This document shows positions 9,957 through 19,443 of a DNA stretch of 64,000 nt, one piece after another. The notes beneath the pieces are model-generated. The model was not told the origin of the DNA. It saw only the letters and a list, made by a program, of their open reading frames with translations, and did not search any database. Positions within the stretch are counted from its first letter, which is position 1, and every line of letters starts with the position of its first letter. Source of the DNA: Polaribacter ponticola (lineage in GTDB: Bacteria > Bacteroidota > Bacteroidia > Flavobacteriales > Flavobacteriaceae); NCBI RefSeq assembly GCF_026191475.2, contig NZ_JAOSLC020000003.1, forward strand, positions 706,001 to 770,000, given 5' to 3'. The position numbers and the translations under genes are program-made.

Positions 9957-11438
9957 TTAGTAATTAGAATTTTGTGACCAATTACCTTGAGAAAATTGAA
10001 TTTCTTCTAATGGAATTGGGAATACTTCGTTTTTACCAGATGTAAAACCAGTAATTTGAGTACCTCTGCCAGTTCTTACTAAATCGAAAAACTGATGCCC
10101 TTCTCCAACTAGTTCAACTCTTCGTTCATGATAAATTGCACTTGTTAAATTAGAACCAGAAGAAGTAACATCGTTCGCTGCTCCAAAAGCTCTTGCTCTT
10201 ACCCTATTTAAATACACTTTAGCAATACCATCATCTGGATTTGATCTTCTATTAAAAGCTTCTGCTGCCATTAATAATACATCTGCAAAACGAATTGCCC
10301 TGTAATTATTAGGATTTGTAAGATTTAAATCTCCAGCTGCCTCTGTGCTTCTTTTTCTTGGAATGTATTTTCTATTGAAAAAACCTGTATGCTCGTATCC
10401 TGTTGTAAAAGATGCTCCTGTAGAAGCTGCCCAAGCATCAATATCTAAAATAGCTACATCTTTACGGTTATCTCCCGGCTCAAACTCATCTACCATTTCT
10501 TGAGTTGGTACATTAAAACTAAAGCCTGATGTAAATAAATCTCCGTCATAACCTCTAACTCCTTGGAAACCTACTGCTACATTACCTTCACTACACTGTA
10601 AACACCCAAATCCTGCTCCTTGAATATCTGTATACTGAACTTCGAATACTGATTCTACTCCATTTTCACCAGCATCTTCAAATATTGAATTGTAATCAGT
10701 TACTAAATCATAAGGTCCAAAATCAATTAAATTTTTAAGTACAGTTGAAGCTTCTTGAAATTTATCTTGATATAAATAGACTTTACCTAATAATGCTTCT
10801 GCAGAACCTTTTGTTGCTCTACCAACTTGTGGTGCTACATAAGTAAGGTTTGCTACTGCGTATTTTAAATCTGCTTCTATTAAAGCGTAAACTTCTGCTT
10901 TTGGAGATCTTGGTATTGATTTTTCATCACCAAAAACGAAACGTCCTTCTGGTTTAATAGGAATATCTCCAAACCATTTTACTAATTCAAAATTATAATA
11001 TGCTCTTAAAAAACGTGCTTCTGCAATGATAACTTCTTTACCTACAAAATCTGTTTTATCTTGAAATTCGATAATGTAAGCAGCTCTATTTACACCACCA
11101 AACATCCAACTCCATAGGTTTTGAAGTTGCGAATTTACTGGTGAATGGGTCATATCATCTACTTGTTGGTATCCTGGAACATCAGTTGCACTTTCTCCAC
11201 CACATAATGTGTTGTTTGATGCAATTTCTCCCATTAAAACATTTATAAATGTAGATTGCAAAGGATCGTATGCTGCAACAAGTGCATTATAATAATCTGT
11301 TTCTGAATTAAAGAACGATTCTGTATCTATTGCGTAGATTTTTGAATTATCTAAATATTCATCTGCACAAGAGTTTAACAACAACATACTTGCTACAAAG
11401 ATGAATCCTAATTTTATTTTTTGATTATATCTTTTCAT
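9957..11438 (-). CDS. SusD/RagB family outer-membrane nutrient-binding lipoprotein
   Basis: SusD-like lid protein of the SusCD transporter. 493 residues with lipobox Cys24 (LLNSCADEYLD), then the helical TPR-like SusD fold. Supporting segments are VNRAAYII, EARFLRAYYNFELVKWFGDIP and NYRAIRFADVLLMAAEAFNR, all standard for the family, and the C-terminal GKNEVFPIPLEEI segment. It captures oligosaccharides at the cell surface and passes them to the SusC barrel. The gene follows susC by 10 bp and precedes the glycan-binding lipoprotein by 11 bp, so the three are one transcription unit. Confidence 0.96.
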   Translation of the reverse strand: MKRYNQKIKLGFIFVASMLLLNSCADEYLDNSKIYAIDTESFFNSETDYYNALVAAYDPLQSTFINVLMGEIASNNTLCGGESATDVPGYQQVDDMTHSPVNSQLQNLWSWMFGGVNRAAYIIEFQDKTDFVGKEVIIAEARFLRAYYNFELVKWFGDIPIKPEGRFVFGDEKSIPRSPKAEVYALIEADLKYAVANLTYVAPQVGRATKGSAEALLGKVYLYQDKFQEASTVLKNLIDFGPYDLVTDYNSIFEDAGENGVESVFEVQYTDIQGAGFGCLQCSEGNVAVGFQGVRGYDGDLFTSGFSFNVPTQEMVDEFEPGDNRKDVAILDIDAWAASTGASFTTGYEHTGFFNRKYIPRKRSTEAAGDLNLTNPNNYRAIRFADVLLMAAEAFNRRSNPDDGIAKVYLNRVRARAFGAANDVTSSGSNLTSAIYHERRVELVGEGHQFFDLVRTGRGTQITGFTSGKNEVFPIPLEEIQFSQGNWSQNSNY

Positions 11439-11448
11439 CTTTTATTTT

Positions 11449-14400
11449 TTAAAATTCAACATTTAAACCTAAAATAAACTGTCTTGCGGATGGGTAATTA
11501 CCAGAGTCTATACCTGCTCCTATTGCTCCACCGTTAATTGTAGGATCATAACCAGAATAATCTGTAATAGTAAAAACATTATTTACAGTTGTATATAATC
11601 TTAATTTAGATAAACCTACTTTTTCTAAAACATCTGTTGAGAAATTATACCCAACTTGTACATTTTGCATTCTTATGAATGAACCATCTTCTACAAAAAA
11701 ATCTGAGAACAATTTATTATTTGTAGCGTCATTTGTTAACCTTGGCACAGAGTTACTTGTTCCTGCTCCTGTCCATCTATCTAAATAATAAGCTGGCTTG
11801 TTAACATTAGGTAAAAAACGTTCGTAATTTCTTACAATCTCTTTTCCCAATTCTGAATATAAATAAGTACTAAAGTCCCAATTTTTGTATTTTGCTGATA
11901 TATTGAATCCCATATAGAAATCTGCTTGAGGTTTTCCTATGTTTGTTCTATCATCAAAATCTACAACACCATCTCCGTTTACATCTTTATATCTAATATC
12001 TCCTGGTGCAGTAATACTAGCACCTAAATCTGATTGAGAAGGGTGCGCATCTACTTCTGCTTGTGTTTGAAAAATACCATCTGTTTGTAATCCGTAGAAA
12101 TAACCTATTGGTTGCCCTACTTCCATTCTAGACGGAGGTAAATTACCAATTGCAAAATCACCACCTCTAACTATTGCATCATCTAATACTTCTGTAACAT
12201 TATTCTTTACATAAGTAACGTTGTAAGATAAGTTTAAAGATGCATTATCAGATTCATAAGCCGTATAACCAATTGCTAATTCTGCACCTGTATTTTTAGA
12301 TGTACCAGCATTTACTGTTGGACTTGAGCTTCCTGGAGAAGCAATACCTAACAAACCTGATACTGGAAAATCTTGAATTAATAAATCTTTTCTTGTTTCT
12401 TCAAAATAATCTGCAACTATAGTTAATTTATCATCAAAGAAATTAATATCTAAACCAATATCTAATTTTTCTGCTGTTTCCCATGTTGCAATTGCATTTG
12501 AAAGTCTACCTTGAGCTTCACCAGAAACTAAAGCACCATCAAAAACATATTCTGCTTCACCATTTAATAATGATCTATATAAATTGTCTCCAACTAGGTT
12601 ACCTAAAGTACCATAACTTGCTCTTAATTTTAAAAAGCTAATAGTTTCATTATCTTTTAAGAAATCTTCTTCTGATGCTTTCCAACCTGTAGTTACAGAC
12701 CAAAAGTTATCAATTCTTTGATCTGCAGCAAAAACTGATGCCCCATCTCTTCTTAATAAACCAGAAAATAAATATTTACCTTTATAATCATATTGAACTC
12801 TTCCGAAATAAGAAGTAAGTCTAACATCTCCATTACCTGTATTTAAACTTCTCTGTAAACTTTGAGAGTTTGTTAAACTAATATCTGCAAATTCATAAGA
12901 ATTGTTAGGTACATCAAAACCTGTAGTATAAATACCGTCAAATAAATCATTCTGAACACTAGTTCCTAGCGTAAAAGCAGTATTATGATTTTCTCCAAAA
13001 GTTTTTTCATAAGTTGCAAACGTTTCCCAATTTACTCTTGTAGAAGTAGCTTTAAATTGATAAACAGAACTTTGTGTTTGATTATATACTTTAGAGTTTC
13101 CGTAGCTCTGAATTGGCGTAAAACTTCTTTGTTTTTCGTTATAAATTTTATATCCTAGACGAGATGTTACTGTTAAACCATCTATAGGTTTGTAACTTAA
13201 TTTAAAGTTACCTTCTAATCCGTTTCCATTATTCTCTCCAAAAGTATTTTTTAATAATGATAAAGGATTTACAACTTCAATTCCTAAAAAGTTAGTTGCA
13301 TCATCTTCATTAACTCCAAAAGTAGGAGCATAATTTAATCCATTAAATAATAATGAACCTGTAAAACTTTGTGAAGCGCTTGTATAATAGTTAGCAATTA
13401 CAGAAAAATTTAGTTTATCACTAATATCAACACCTAAATTCATTTTGATATTATTTCTAATAAAATTAGATTTCTCTTTTGCAATAATACCATCTTGCTC
13501 TGTTCGAGAAGCACTAATAAAATATTTTACATTTTCTCCACCACCAGATAAACTAATATTATGATTAATTAAAAAAGCATCGTTAAATAATTGATCTTGC
13601 CAATCTGTACCTCTACCTAGCGAAGATACATTTGTAAACGGTAAAGATTGCCCACTTGCCGAATACGCCTCATTTAAAACCAATGCATACTCAGTAGCAT
13701 TTAAATAATCTAATCTACGAGTAGTTTGCTGTATTGCTGCATAAGTATCGTATTTAACTGTAGGAACTTTGTTCTTTTTACCAATTTTAGTAGTTACCAA
13801 AACTACACCATTTGCTCCTTTTATACCATATATTGCAGCTTGTGCATCTTTTAATACGGTAATAGATTCAATATCGTTTGGATTAATACTATTTAAATCC
13901 CCTTCATAACCATCTACAATTGTTAAAGGTTGATTATTTGTATTTGAACTTACCCCTCTTATTAAGATATTAGCTTTAGCACCTGGAGCTCCAGATGATA
14001 AATTTACCGCTACACCTGAAGTTGTACCTTGTAAAGCTGTTGTTGCATCTATAGGTTTTAAAGCTTCTAAAGTTTTTTCACCAACTAAAGAAACAGAACC
14101 CGTAACATCTTTTCTTTTTTGTTTACCATAACCTACAACTACTATTTCATCTAATGACTCAGCAGACTCTTCTAATGAAACATTAATTTCAGAAAAACTA
14201 ACTGTAACTTCTTTAGTTTTCATACCTAAATAGTTAAAAACTAAAATAGCACCTTTTTTTACATTTGATAAATTGTAAATACCATCAAAATCAGTTTCGG
14301 TACCTGTTGTAGTACCTTTAACAACAACACTAACTCCTGGCAAAGTATCACCGGTAGTTGCGTCTTTTACAACTCCTTTTACATTTATTGTTTGAGCTGT

Positions 14401-14451
14401 AAAGCAAAAACTTGCAAACATAAATAGCAGTAATGTAATCTTTTTTCTCAT
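11449..14451 (-). CDS. SusC/RagA family TonB-linked outer-membrane transporter
   Basis: TonB-dependent oligosaccharide importer, first gene of the PUL operon after the regulator. 1000 residues: signal peptide ending near FCFTAQ; a carboxypeptidase-regulatory-like domain at about 23-95 (VKGVVKDATTGDTLPGVSV); the SusC signature plus TonB box DEIVVVGYG near 103-111; the plug with ANILIRGVSS and NGVVLVTTK; then the 22-strand barrel, ending in a typical outer-membrane C-terminal strand (QFILGLNVEF). There is no N-terminal STN domain, so it is not an anti-sigma-coupled type; control is expected through the neighbouring LuxR-type regulator. With SusD it should import beta-glucan oligosaccharides. 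Confidence 0.97.
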   Translation of the reverse strand: MRKKITLLLFMFASFCFTAQTINVKGVVKDATTGDTLPGVSVVVKGTTTGTETDFDGIYNLSNVKKGAILVFNYLGMKTKEVTVSFSEINVSLEESAESLDEIVVVGYGKQKRKDVTGSVSLVGEKTLEALKPIDATTALQGTTSGVAVNLSSGAPGAKANILIRGVSSNTNNQPLTIVDGYEGDLNSINPNDIESITVLKDAQAAIYGIKGANGVVLVTTKIGKKNKVPTVKYDTYAAIQQTTRRLDYLNATEYALVLNEAYSASGQSLPFTNVSSLGRGTDWQDQLFNDAFLINHNISLSGGGENVKYFISASRTEQDGIIAKEKSNFIRNNIKMNLGVDISDKLNFSVIANYYTSASQSFTGSLLFNGLNYAPTFGVNEDDATNFLGIEVVNPLSLLKNTFGENNGNGLEGNFKLSYKPIDGLTVTSRLGYKIYNEKQRSFTPIQSYGNSKVYNQTQSSVYQFKATSTRVNWETFATYEKTFGENHNTAFTLGTSVQNDLFDGIYTTGFDVPNNSYEFADISLTNSQSLQRSLNTGNGDVRLTSYFGRVQYDYKGKYLFSGLLRRDGASVFAADQRIDNFWSVTTGWKASEEDFLKDNETISFLKLRASYGTLGNLVGDNLYRSLLNGEAEYVFDGALVSGEAQGRLSNAIATWETAEKLDIGLDINFFDDKLTIVADYFEETRKDLLIQDFPVSGLLGIASPGSSSPTVNAGTSKNTGAELAIGYTAYESDNASLNLSYNVTYVKNNVTEVLDDAIVRGGDFAIGNLPPSRMEVGQPIGYFYGLQTDGIFQTQAEVDAHPSQSDLGASITAPGDIRYKDVNGDGVVDFDDRTNIGKPQADFYMGFNISAKYKNWDFSTYLYSELGKEIVRNYERFLPNVNKPAYYLDRWTGAGTSNSVPRLTNDATNNKLFSDFFVEDGSFIRMQNVQVGYNFSTDVLEKVGLSKLRLYTTVNNVFTITDYSGYDPTINGGAIGAGIDSGNYPSARQFILGLNVEF

Positions 14452-14653
14452 AAATTATGTTTTAATTAATATTATTGTAAAACTAAGGTACATTTATTAG
14501 TAAATCACTAAAAAGCACCTCAACAAAAAACATACATAACAATAAAAAAGCTTTAAAACCCCATTATCACTAATGTTAGAGAACTGTTAATTTTTTTTCA
14601 AAAAAACAAATGTTGTGGTATTGTATGGGTGTTTTACACCTATGTTGTAGCAA
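14452..14653 (-). promoter_or_regulatory. Intergenic control region upstream of susC
   Basis: A 202-bp gap between the regulator and susC, both on the minus strand. A -7-like box on the minus strand, TACCTTAG (14483-14490), has one mismatch to TAnnTTTG. Just upstream lies TTAGT-5-ACTAA (14497-14511), an inverted repeat; a second palindrome CTAA-TG-TTAG is at 14570-14579. Both contain the 8-mer ATCACTAA (14504-14511 and 14566-14573) as a direct repeat 62 bp apart. These are candidate binding sites for the adjacent LuxR-type protein. A third inverted repeat GGTGT-3-ACACC sits at 14628-14640. No standard -33 TTG was found at 19 bp. Confidence 0.4.
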
Positions 14654-17455
14654 CTATATTTCCAAAATATAACTTGTTAAGTTCTTATCGTGTAACAAGT
14701 TCATCTTTTTCCTTAACCTATACCTTTTTACCTCAACACTTCTTGGAGATATATTTAATAGTGGTGCTATTTCTTTTGAAGATAAGTTTAATCTAAGGTA
14801 AGCACATAATCTTAAATCGTTTGGAGTTAACTCTGGATGTTTAGATTTAATTTTCTTTAAGAATTTTTTATCAGCATTATTAAATGCTTCTTGAAACATT
14901 TTCCAATCATCTGTATTGTTTAGGTTTTTATCAATAATCTTAACAACATTAGCTAGACTTTGTTTTCCTCCTTCTGCTAATTCATTTTTAATGGAACTTA
15001 AGAACTCATTCTTTTTAATAATACTCATTGTAGATGTAGCTAATTCTCTATTTTTACTAGCAATATCGCTTCTTAACTTATCATTATTAAGTTTAATTAT
15101 TTTTTGCGAACTCTCTAATTCTTTTAATTCTAATTCCTTTTGCGCTTTTTCAAGTAACTTTTCTCTTTGATTTCTGTAATAATTTCGATGTAAAACATTT
15201 GTTACATAACCTAATATTAAAAAACCAAGGATATAAATAACCATCATAAAATTACTTATATACCATGGTTTAGCTATATTAAAAGAGTATTCAGCTATAT
15301 TACTGCTTAACTTATTATCCATGGTAGCTCTAACTTTAAAGGTGTACTCTCCAAAAGATAAATTTTTAAACAAAAGTGAGTTCGAATTCGAAAATTTACT
15401 CCATTTTTCATTCAATCCCTCCAATTGATATTGATACTTTACAGAAGAAGTACTATTATAATTGGGAACACTGTAAAAGAATTCTAAATTATTTTCATTA
15501 CTATTAAAAAAAGCATTGTCTAATAAACTCATCATTTTATGCTCACTGTCAAGAACATTATTATAAACCTTGTTTATATTTACTTTAAAATCATTTGGTT
15601 CCTTTAAATTATTTAAATCAACAACCAAATAACCATCTCTAGCACCAATAAGGTATTTTTCTTCACTTAAATACACTATATTTTCATAACCTGAAGCTCC
15701 TTTATGAACAGATCCTTTAATAGGAATTATTTCTAAATCTGGTTTATTACTTAACTTACCAGGAGTAAAAAAACGAATATCATCTTCAGTAAAAGACCAT
15801 AATTTATTATTAGTGTTATCAGAAAGTAGTTTTGCAGAAAGAAACTTTTCTGATGGTATTAATTTACTGTAAACGGTATCTATTTTAAAATCATTTATTT
15901 CTTCATTGTATTTGTAAACTCCTTTTTTACTAGAATAATAAATATCACCTTGATAATTAATTAAACTTGAATGAATTCCTTTTTCAATAGATTCATATTT
16001 ATGAATCTTTAAAACTTTAGTAAAATCTTTATCTACATCTAATTTAAAAACGCCTTTATATTCATGATTAACAAAAATTTCAGTTTCTCCTTTTAATACA
16101 AAGTATCTACTGGACGTTGAAAACCCTTTTATTTTATTTCTTACACTCCAAGTATTACCTTTTTTTGAAAACACTATTAAACCATGGTAATTTCCTTGTA
16201 TTAAGGTATTTTTATCTTTTTCAACCATTCCCCAAGCACCTCTAATATTGCTAATATTATTGGCTTTATCCTTATTTATAATAAAAGTTCCGGTATCATG
16301 CCCGCAAAATAAAACGTTATTTATTACTTGTAAATTCCAAACTTGACCTTGTGTGTTTTTAATAAACTTAAAAACATCTCCAGAATTATTTTTTCTATAA
16401 TATAAGCCCTGATTTGTACCTAAATACAAATAATCATTAAAAACAATTGATGCATAAATAGTTCCCCAAAAATTATTTTTCTCCACATAAAGACCAAATG
16501 GAGAAGAAAGGTTTATAGAATTAATACCGTTATCCAACCCTAACCATATGTTATTATCTATATCTTCAAAAGTACTTAAAACGGTGTTATTACTTAGCCC
16601 TAAACTTTGAGTTATCTGATAATTAAATTCACCTTTACTATTTAGAACAATTATACCATTTGAAATTGTACCAAGTAAAATATCGTTGTTTTTTAATTGT
16701 TTAGCACTGTAAACTGTTTTATTAGATAAAAATTCATCAGATGTTATTTTCCAAGGGTTTAAAATAGCATCTTCTAAAATATAAAAACCTGCTTTTTGTG
16801 TTAAAAACAACAATTTATTGTTCTTTTTAAATATTTCTACAATAATATTCTCTTTTAAAACTTTATCTTCAGAAATTAATTTTGGAACTCCATTTTCAAT
16901 CCTATAAACACCCTTATTATTTTCTTGAAAGTAAATTACACCATCAACTTTTGATAATTTATGAATTCTGTATTCTGCGTTTATAATTTTTATTTCATCT
17001 TTTTTTAAATTATATAGATAAATTCTTTCTAGTGATTTAAAAATCATCCAACCGTCTAACTCTTCAATTTCCCAGATTTGTTCATCTTCAAGCATTTTAA
17101 TTTTATTAGTATCTGCAATAGACACATATTTTAAAACACCAAATTCGTCTTTTTTCCAATATCCAAAATCCATGTAAAAACCTGTATAGACCTTATTATC
17201 AAAGTTTTTAACAGACCTCATAATCGATTCATTTGGAGTAGGATACAATTGCCAGCTAGAACCATTATACTCTAATAAACCTTCATTGTTAGCTACATAA
17301 ATAAATTTATTATTTCCTTGAGAAATAGCCCAATTTTGATTTTCTGCTCCGTAATCTTCTGTGGAAAAAATATTTATTGGAGGAACTTCTTGAGAAAAAC
17401 AAGAAACCGTAAATAAATAAATAAAAAAGAAACTGTAAAGTAAATTATTACGCAT
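14654..17455 (-). CDS. Membrane PUL regulator: beta-propeller, Y_Y_Y domain, coiled coil, LuxR-type HTH
   Basis: One-protein signal transducer of the kind found next to flavobacterial SusCD genes. The ATG at 17455 is preferred over a TTG 33 bp upstream because it starts directly with a signal peptide (MRNNLLYSFFFIYLF). Layout: periplasmic two-component-regulator propeller repeats over most of the first 640 residues (for example NIWLGLDNGINSI), a Y_Y_Y domain ending about 715 (LSFGEYTFKVRA), a transmembrane helix near 735 (FMMVIYILGFLILGY), a charged coiled coil, and a LuxR-like HTH in the last 60 residues (LTPNDLRLCAYL, SSKEIAPLLNISPRSVEVKRYR). There is no histidine kinase or receiver domain, so ligand binding must act on DNA binding directly. 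It likely senses beta-glucan oligosaccharide and activates the susC operon. Confidence 0.9.
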   Translation of the reverse strand: MRNNLLYSFFFIYLFTVSCFSQEVPPINIFSTEDYGAENQNWAISQGNNKFIYVANNEGLLEYNGSSWQLYPTPNESIMRSVKNFDNKVYTGFYMDFGYWKKDEFGVLKYVSIADTNKIKMLEDEQIWEIEELDGWMIFKSLERIYLYNLKKDEIKIINAEYRIHKLSKVDGVIYFQENNKGVYRIENGVPKLISEDKVLKENIIVEIFKKNNKLLFLTQKAGFYILEDAILNPWKITSDEFLSNKTVYSAKQLKNNDILLGTISNGIIVLNSKGEFNYQITQSLGLSNNTVLSTFEDIDNNIWLGLDNGINSINLSSPFGLYVEKNNFWGTIYASIVFNDYLYLGTNQGLYYRKNNSGDVFKFIKNTQGQVWNLQVINNVLFCGHDTGTFIINKDKANNISNIRGAWGMVEKDKNTLIQGNYHGLIVFSKKGNTWSVRNKIKGFSTSSRYFVLKGETEIFVNHEYKGVFKLDVDKDFTKVLKIHKYESIEKGIHSSLINYQGDIYYSSKKGVYKYNEEINDFKIDTVYSKLIPSEKFLSAKLLSDNTNNKLWSFTEDDIRFFTPGKLSNKPDLEIIPIKGSVHKGASGYENIVYLSEEKYLIGARDGYLVVDLNNLKEPNDFKVNINKVYNNVLDSEHKMMSLLDNAFFNSNENNLEFFYSVPNYNSTSSVKYQYQLEGLNEKWSKFSNSNSLLFKNLSFGEYTFKVRATMDNKLSSNIAEYSFNIAKPWYISNFMMVIYILGFLILGYVTNVLHRNYYRNQREKLLEKAQKELELKELESSQKIIKLNNDKLRSDIASKNRELATSTMSIIKKNEFLSSIKNELAEGGKQSLANVVKIIDKNLNNTDDWKMFQEAFNNADKKFLKKIKSKHPELTPNDLRLCAYLRLNLSSKEIAPLLNISPRSVEVKRYRLRKKMNLLHDKNLTSYILEI

Positions 17456-17689
17456 ATACATGAATGTTTGGGTAACAATATAATGCAAATAACTTAAAAT
17501 TAGCTTATTAAAATATATTAGTATGGGAGTTTAATAGATAATACTTCTTCTACAAAAGAGATAATAACTTTACATTTAACATTTTAAATAAAAAAATAAA
17601 GCTTATAAATAAAAAATGTATTATTTAAAATAAATAGAAAAGTTAAATTCAAATACTAAAATTTATTAATAACTTACAAATAAAATAAA

Positions 17690-18823
17690 CTATAAAAGCT
17701 CTCTTAATTTAGCAACAGTAAAATCTATTTCTTCTATTGTAGTAAACTTCGAAAATGAAAATCGAATTGAAGTTTTATCAGCTTCTTTATCAAGTAAAAT
17801 TTCAGAAAGTACATGTGAACCTTTGTTACTTCCGCTCTGACATGCAGAACCTCCAGAAACAGCTACACCAAGCATATCTAAACTAAACAATAACATATCA
17901 TTATTCACAGGAAAACGCACACTTAAAATTGTATAACTACTTTTCTCTAAGTCTGAAGACACGCCATTAAACCTTATTCCATTAGATATTTTTTTTAATT
18001 CCGAAATAAAATACTGTTTAAGATTTATTAAATTCTCTTTATCAATTAATATATTATCTGAAGCAATTTCTAGTGCCTTTTCCATACCAAGAATAGAATG
18101 TACATTTTCTGTACTAGAACGCGCACCTCTTTCTTGATCTCCTCCATAAAACATAGGTAAGACACCAAAACCTTTCTTAAAATAAGCAAAACCTACTCCT
18201 TTTGGCCCATGAAATTTATGTGCACTTGCTGCAATAAAATCGATTTGAGTTTTCTTTAAATCTAAATTATAATGTCCTATTGCTTGTACAGTATCTGAAT
18301 GAAAAAGAGCATTATATTGTTTACATAAAACGACCACTTCGTTAACATTTAAAATATTACCTATTTCGTTATTAATAAACATTAAGCTAACTAAAGTTTT
18401 AGCTTCGTTTTTAGATAATAGAAATTCTAAATGCTTAAAATCTATATCGCCAAATTCATTAACTTTAACATATTCTACATCAATATTATACATTTTTTTT
18501 AAAAACTCACAAGTATGAAGAATCGCATGATGTTCTATTTTTGAAGTAATAATTCTTCGAACACCTAAATTTAAAACGGCGTTATTTAAAACTAAATTAT
18601 CTGCTTCTGTACCTCCAGCAGTAAAAACAATTTCGCTAGCTGTAACATTAAAATGTTTAGCTATATTTTTTCTTGCAGTTTCAACAGCTGTTTTTGCTTT
18701 CCTACCAATTTGATGTATTGAAGATGGATTACCAAAGTTTTCTTGCATTGATAAATTCATTAATTCTAAAACATCAAAATCAATTTTGGTAGTTGCAGCG
18801 TTGTCTAAATATATAGCTTTCAT
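17690..18823 (-). CDS. Cysteine desulfurase (NifS/IscS family)
   Basis: PLP enzyme that takes sulfur from L-cysteine for Fe-S clusters and thiolated tRNA. I choose the ATG at 18823 (MKAIYLDNAATT); a TTG 15 bp upstream gives an unlikely extension. About 377 residues, the usual size. Markers: YLDNAATT at the N-terminus, TAGGTEADNLVL, SAHKFHGPKGVGF with the PLP lysine, and SGSACQSGSNKGSHV with the catalytic cysteine on a group II-like loop. It is 15 bp downstream of the DUF2027-Smr gene and likely in the same transcript, starting from the promoter at 19405-19433. Confidence 0.93.
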   Translation of the reverse strand: MKAIYLDNAATTKIDFDVLELMNLSMQENFGNPSSIHQIGRKAKTAVETARKNIAKHFNVTASEIVFTAGGTEADNLVLNNAVLNLGVRRIITSKIEHHAILHTCEFLKKMYNIDVEYVKVNEFGDIDFKHLEFLLSKNEAKTLVSLMFINNEIGNILNVNEVVVLCKQYNALFHSDTVQAIGHYNLDLKKTQIDFIAASAHKFHGPKGVGFAYFKKGFGVLPMFYGGDQERGARSSTENVHSILGMEKALEIASDNILIDKENLINLKQYFISELKKISNGIRFNGVSSDLEKSSYTILSVRFPVNNDMLLFSLDMLGVAVSGGSACQSGSNKGSHVLSEILLDKEADKTSIRFSFSKFTTIEEIDFTVAKLRELL

Positions 18824-18838
18824 ATAGCAAAAATACAA

Positions 18839-19383
18839 CTAATTAGAGTTCTGATAAACATAAACTTCAGTTGCTCCTAACCCGTATTTCTTATATGAAG
18901 CGTCATAATACTTTACTGAGTATTTATTTAATAAACTTTGTAATTCAGATTTTAAAACCCCTTCGCCTACTCCATGAATAAAAACTATTTTAGGTATCTT
19001 TTTACTTATTGCATAATCTACTTTTCTCTTTGCAGTATCTAATTGAATATTCAACATATCGTAATTATCTAACCCTTTTACAGACTTAACTAATTTATTT
19101 ATATGTAAATCCACTTCTAGTATTATTTCGTTTTTTTCTTTTTTAAAAAGACTTTTTTAGATTTATTTAAATTTGTTTTCTCTTTTAATAACGGGTTATT
19201 AATATCGGAAAACTTCGTTAGTTCATGCTGTTCTTTCTCAATTTTAACTAATTCTGAAGCTGTAAAATTAAAAATCATTCCGTCTAATGTTTCAACAGAA
19301 ATTAAGTTGTCTTTAATATTGACAACAACTCCTTTTAAAACATCATCTAAAACAGCAACTTTATCACCAATTTCTAAACGCAT
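18839..19383 (-). pseudogene. DUF2027-Smr protein split by a frameshift at an A-rich slippery site
   Basis: The N-terminal ORF (19123-19383, 86 aa) has a small beta-barrel-like domain (MRLEIGDKVAVLDDV) followed by a Lys-rich linker. The second ORF (18839-19114, 91 aa, GTG) is an Smr domain (VDLHINKLVK, FIHGVGEGVLK, YGLGATEVYVYQ). In flavobacteria these are normally one protein of about 180 residues. Here the frames join if the ribosome or the sequence moves by -1 in TTA-AAA-AAG-AAA-AAA-ACG (19131-19146 on the minus strand), giving KKEKNEIILEVDLHIN. A_AAA_AAG in the zero frame is the classical dnaX-type slippery heptamer. The -1 frame is open only across this short stretch. An A7-to-A8 sequencing correction would also fuse them. 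Function of the family: nucleic-acid-binding or nuclease-like Smr, details unknown. Confidence 0.8.
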
Positions 19384-19404
19384 TCTTAACTTTTTAATAA
19401 TTTA

Positions 19405-19433
19405 CAAAAGTACTTTAATTAGTTAACTTGCAA
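19405..19433 (-). promoter_or_regulatory. Promoter for the DUF2027-Smr / cysteine desulfurase genes
   Basis: On the minus strand a -7 box TACTTTTG (19405-19412) and a -33 TTG (19431-19433) are 18 bp apart, matching the Bacteroidota TTG-N17-21-TAnnTTTG pattern. The start codon lies about 20 bp downstream at 19383. Confidence 0.6.
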
Positions 19434-19443
19434 AAAAACTCAA

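Noticed and set aside
14628..14640. GGTGT-3-ACACC as terminator of the regulator gene
   Set aside because: The stem is only 5 bp and no T-run follows on the minus strand; kept only as a minor inverted repeat.
17456..17488. TTG start 33 bp upstream for the PUL regulator, and TTG starts at 18838, 21807, 32141, 42729
   Set aside because: In each case a nearby downstream ATG gives the expected signal peptide or family N-terminus, and some TTGs overlap promoter boxes or the previous gene.
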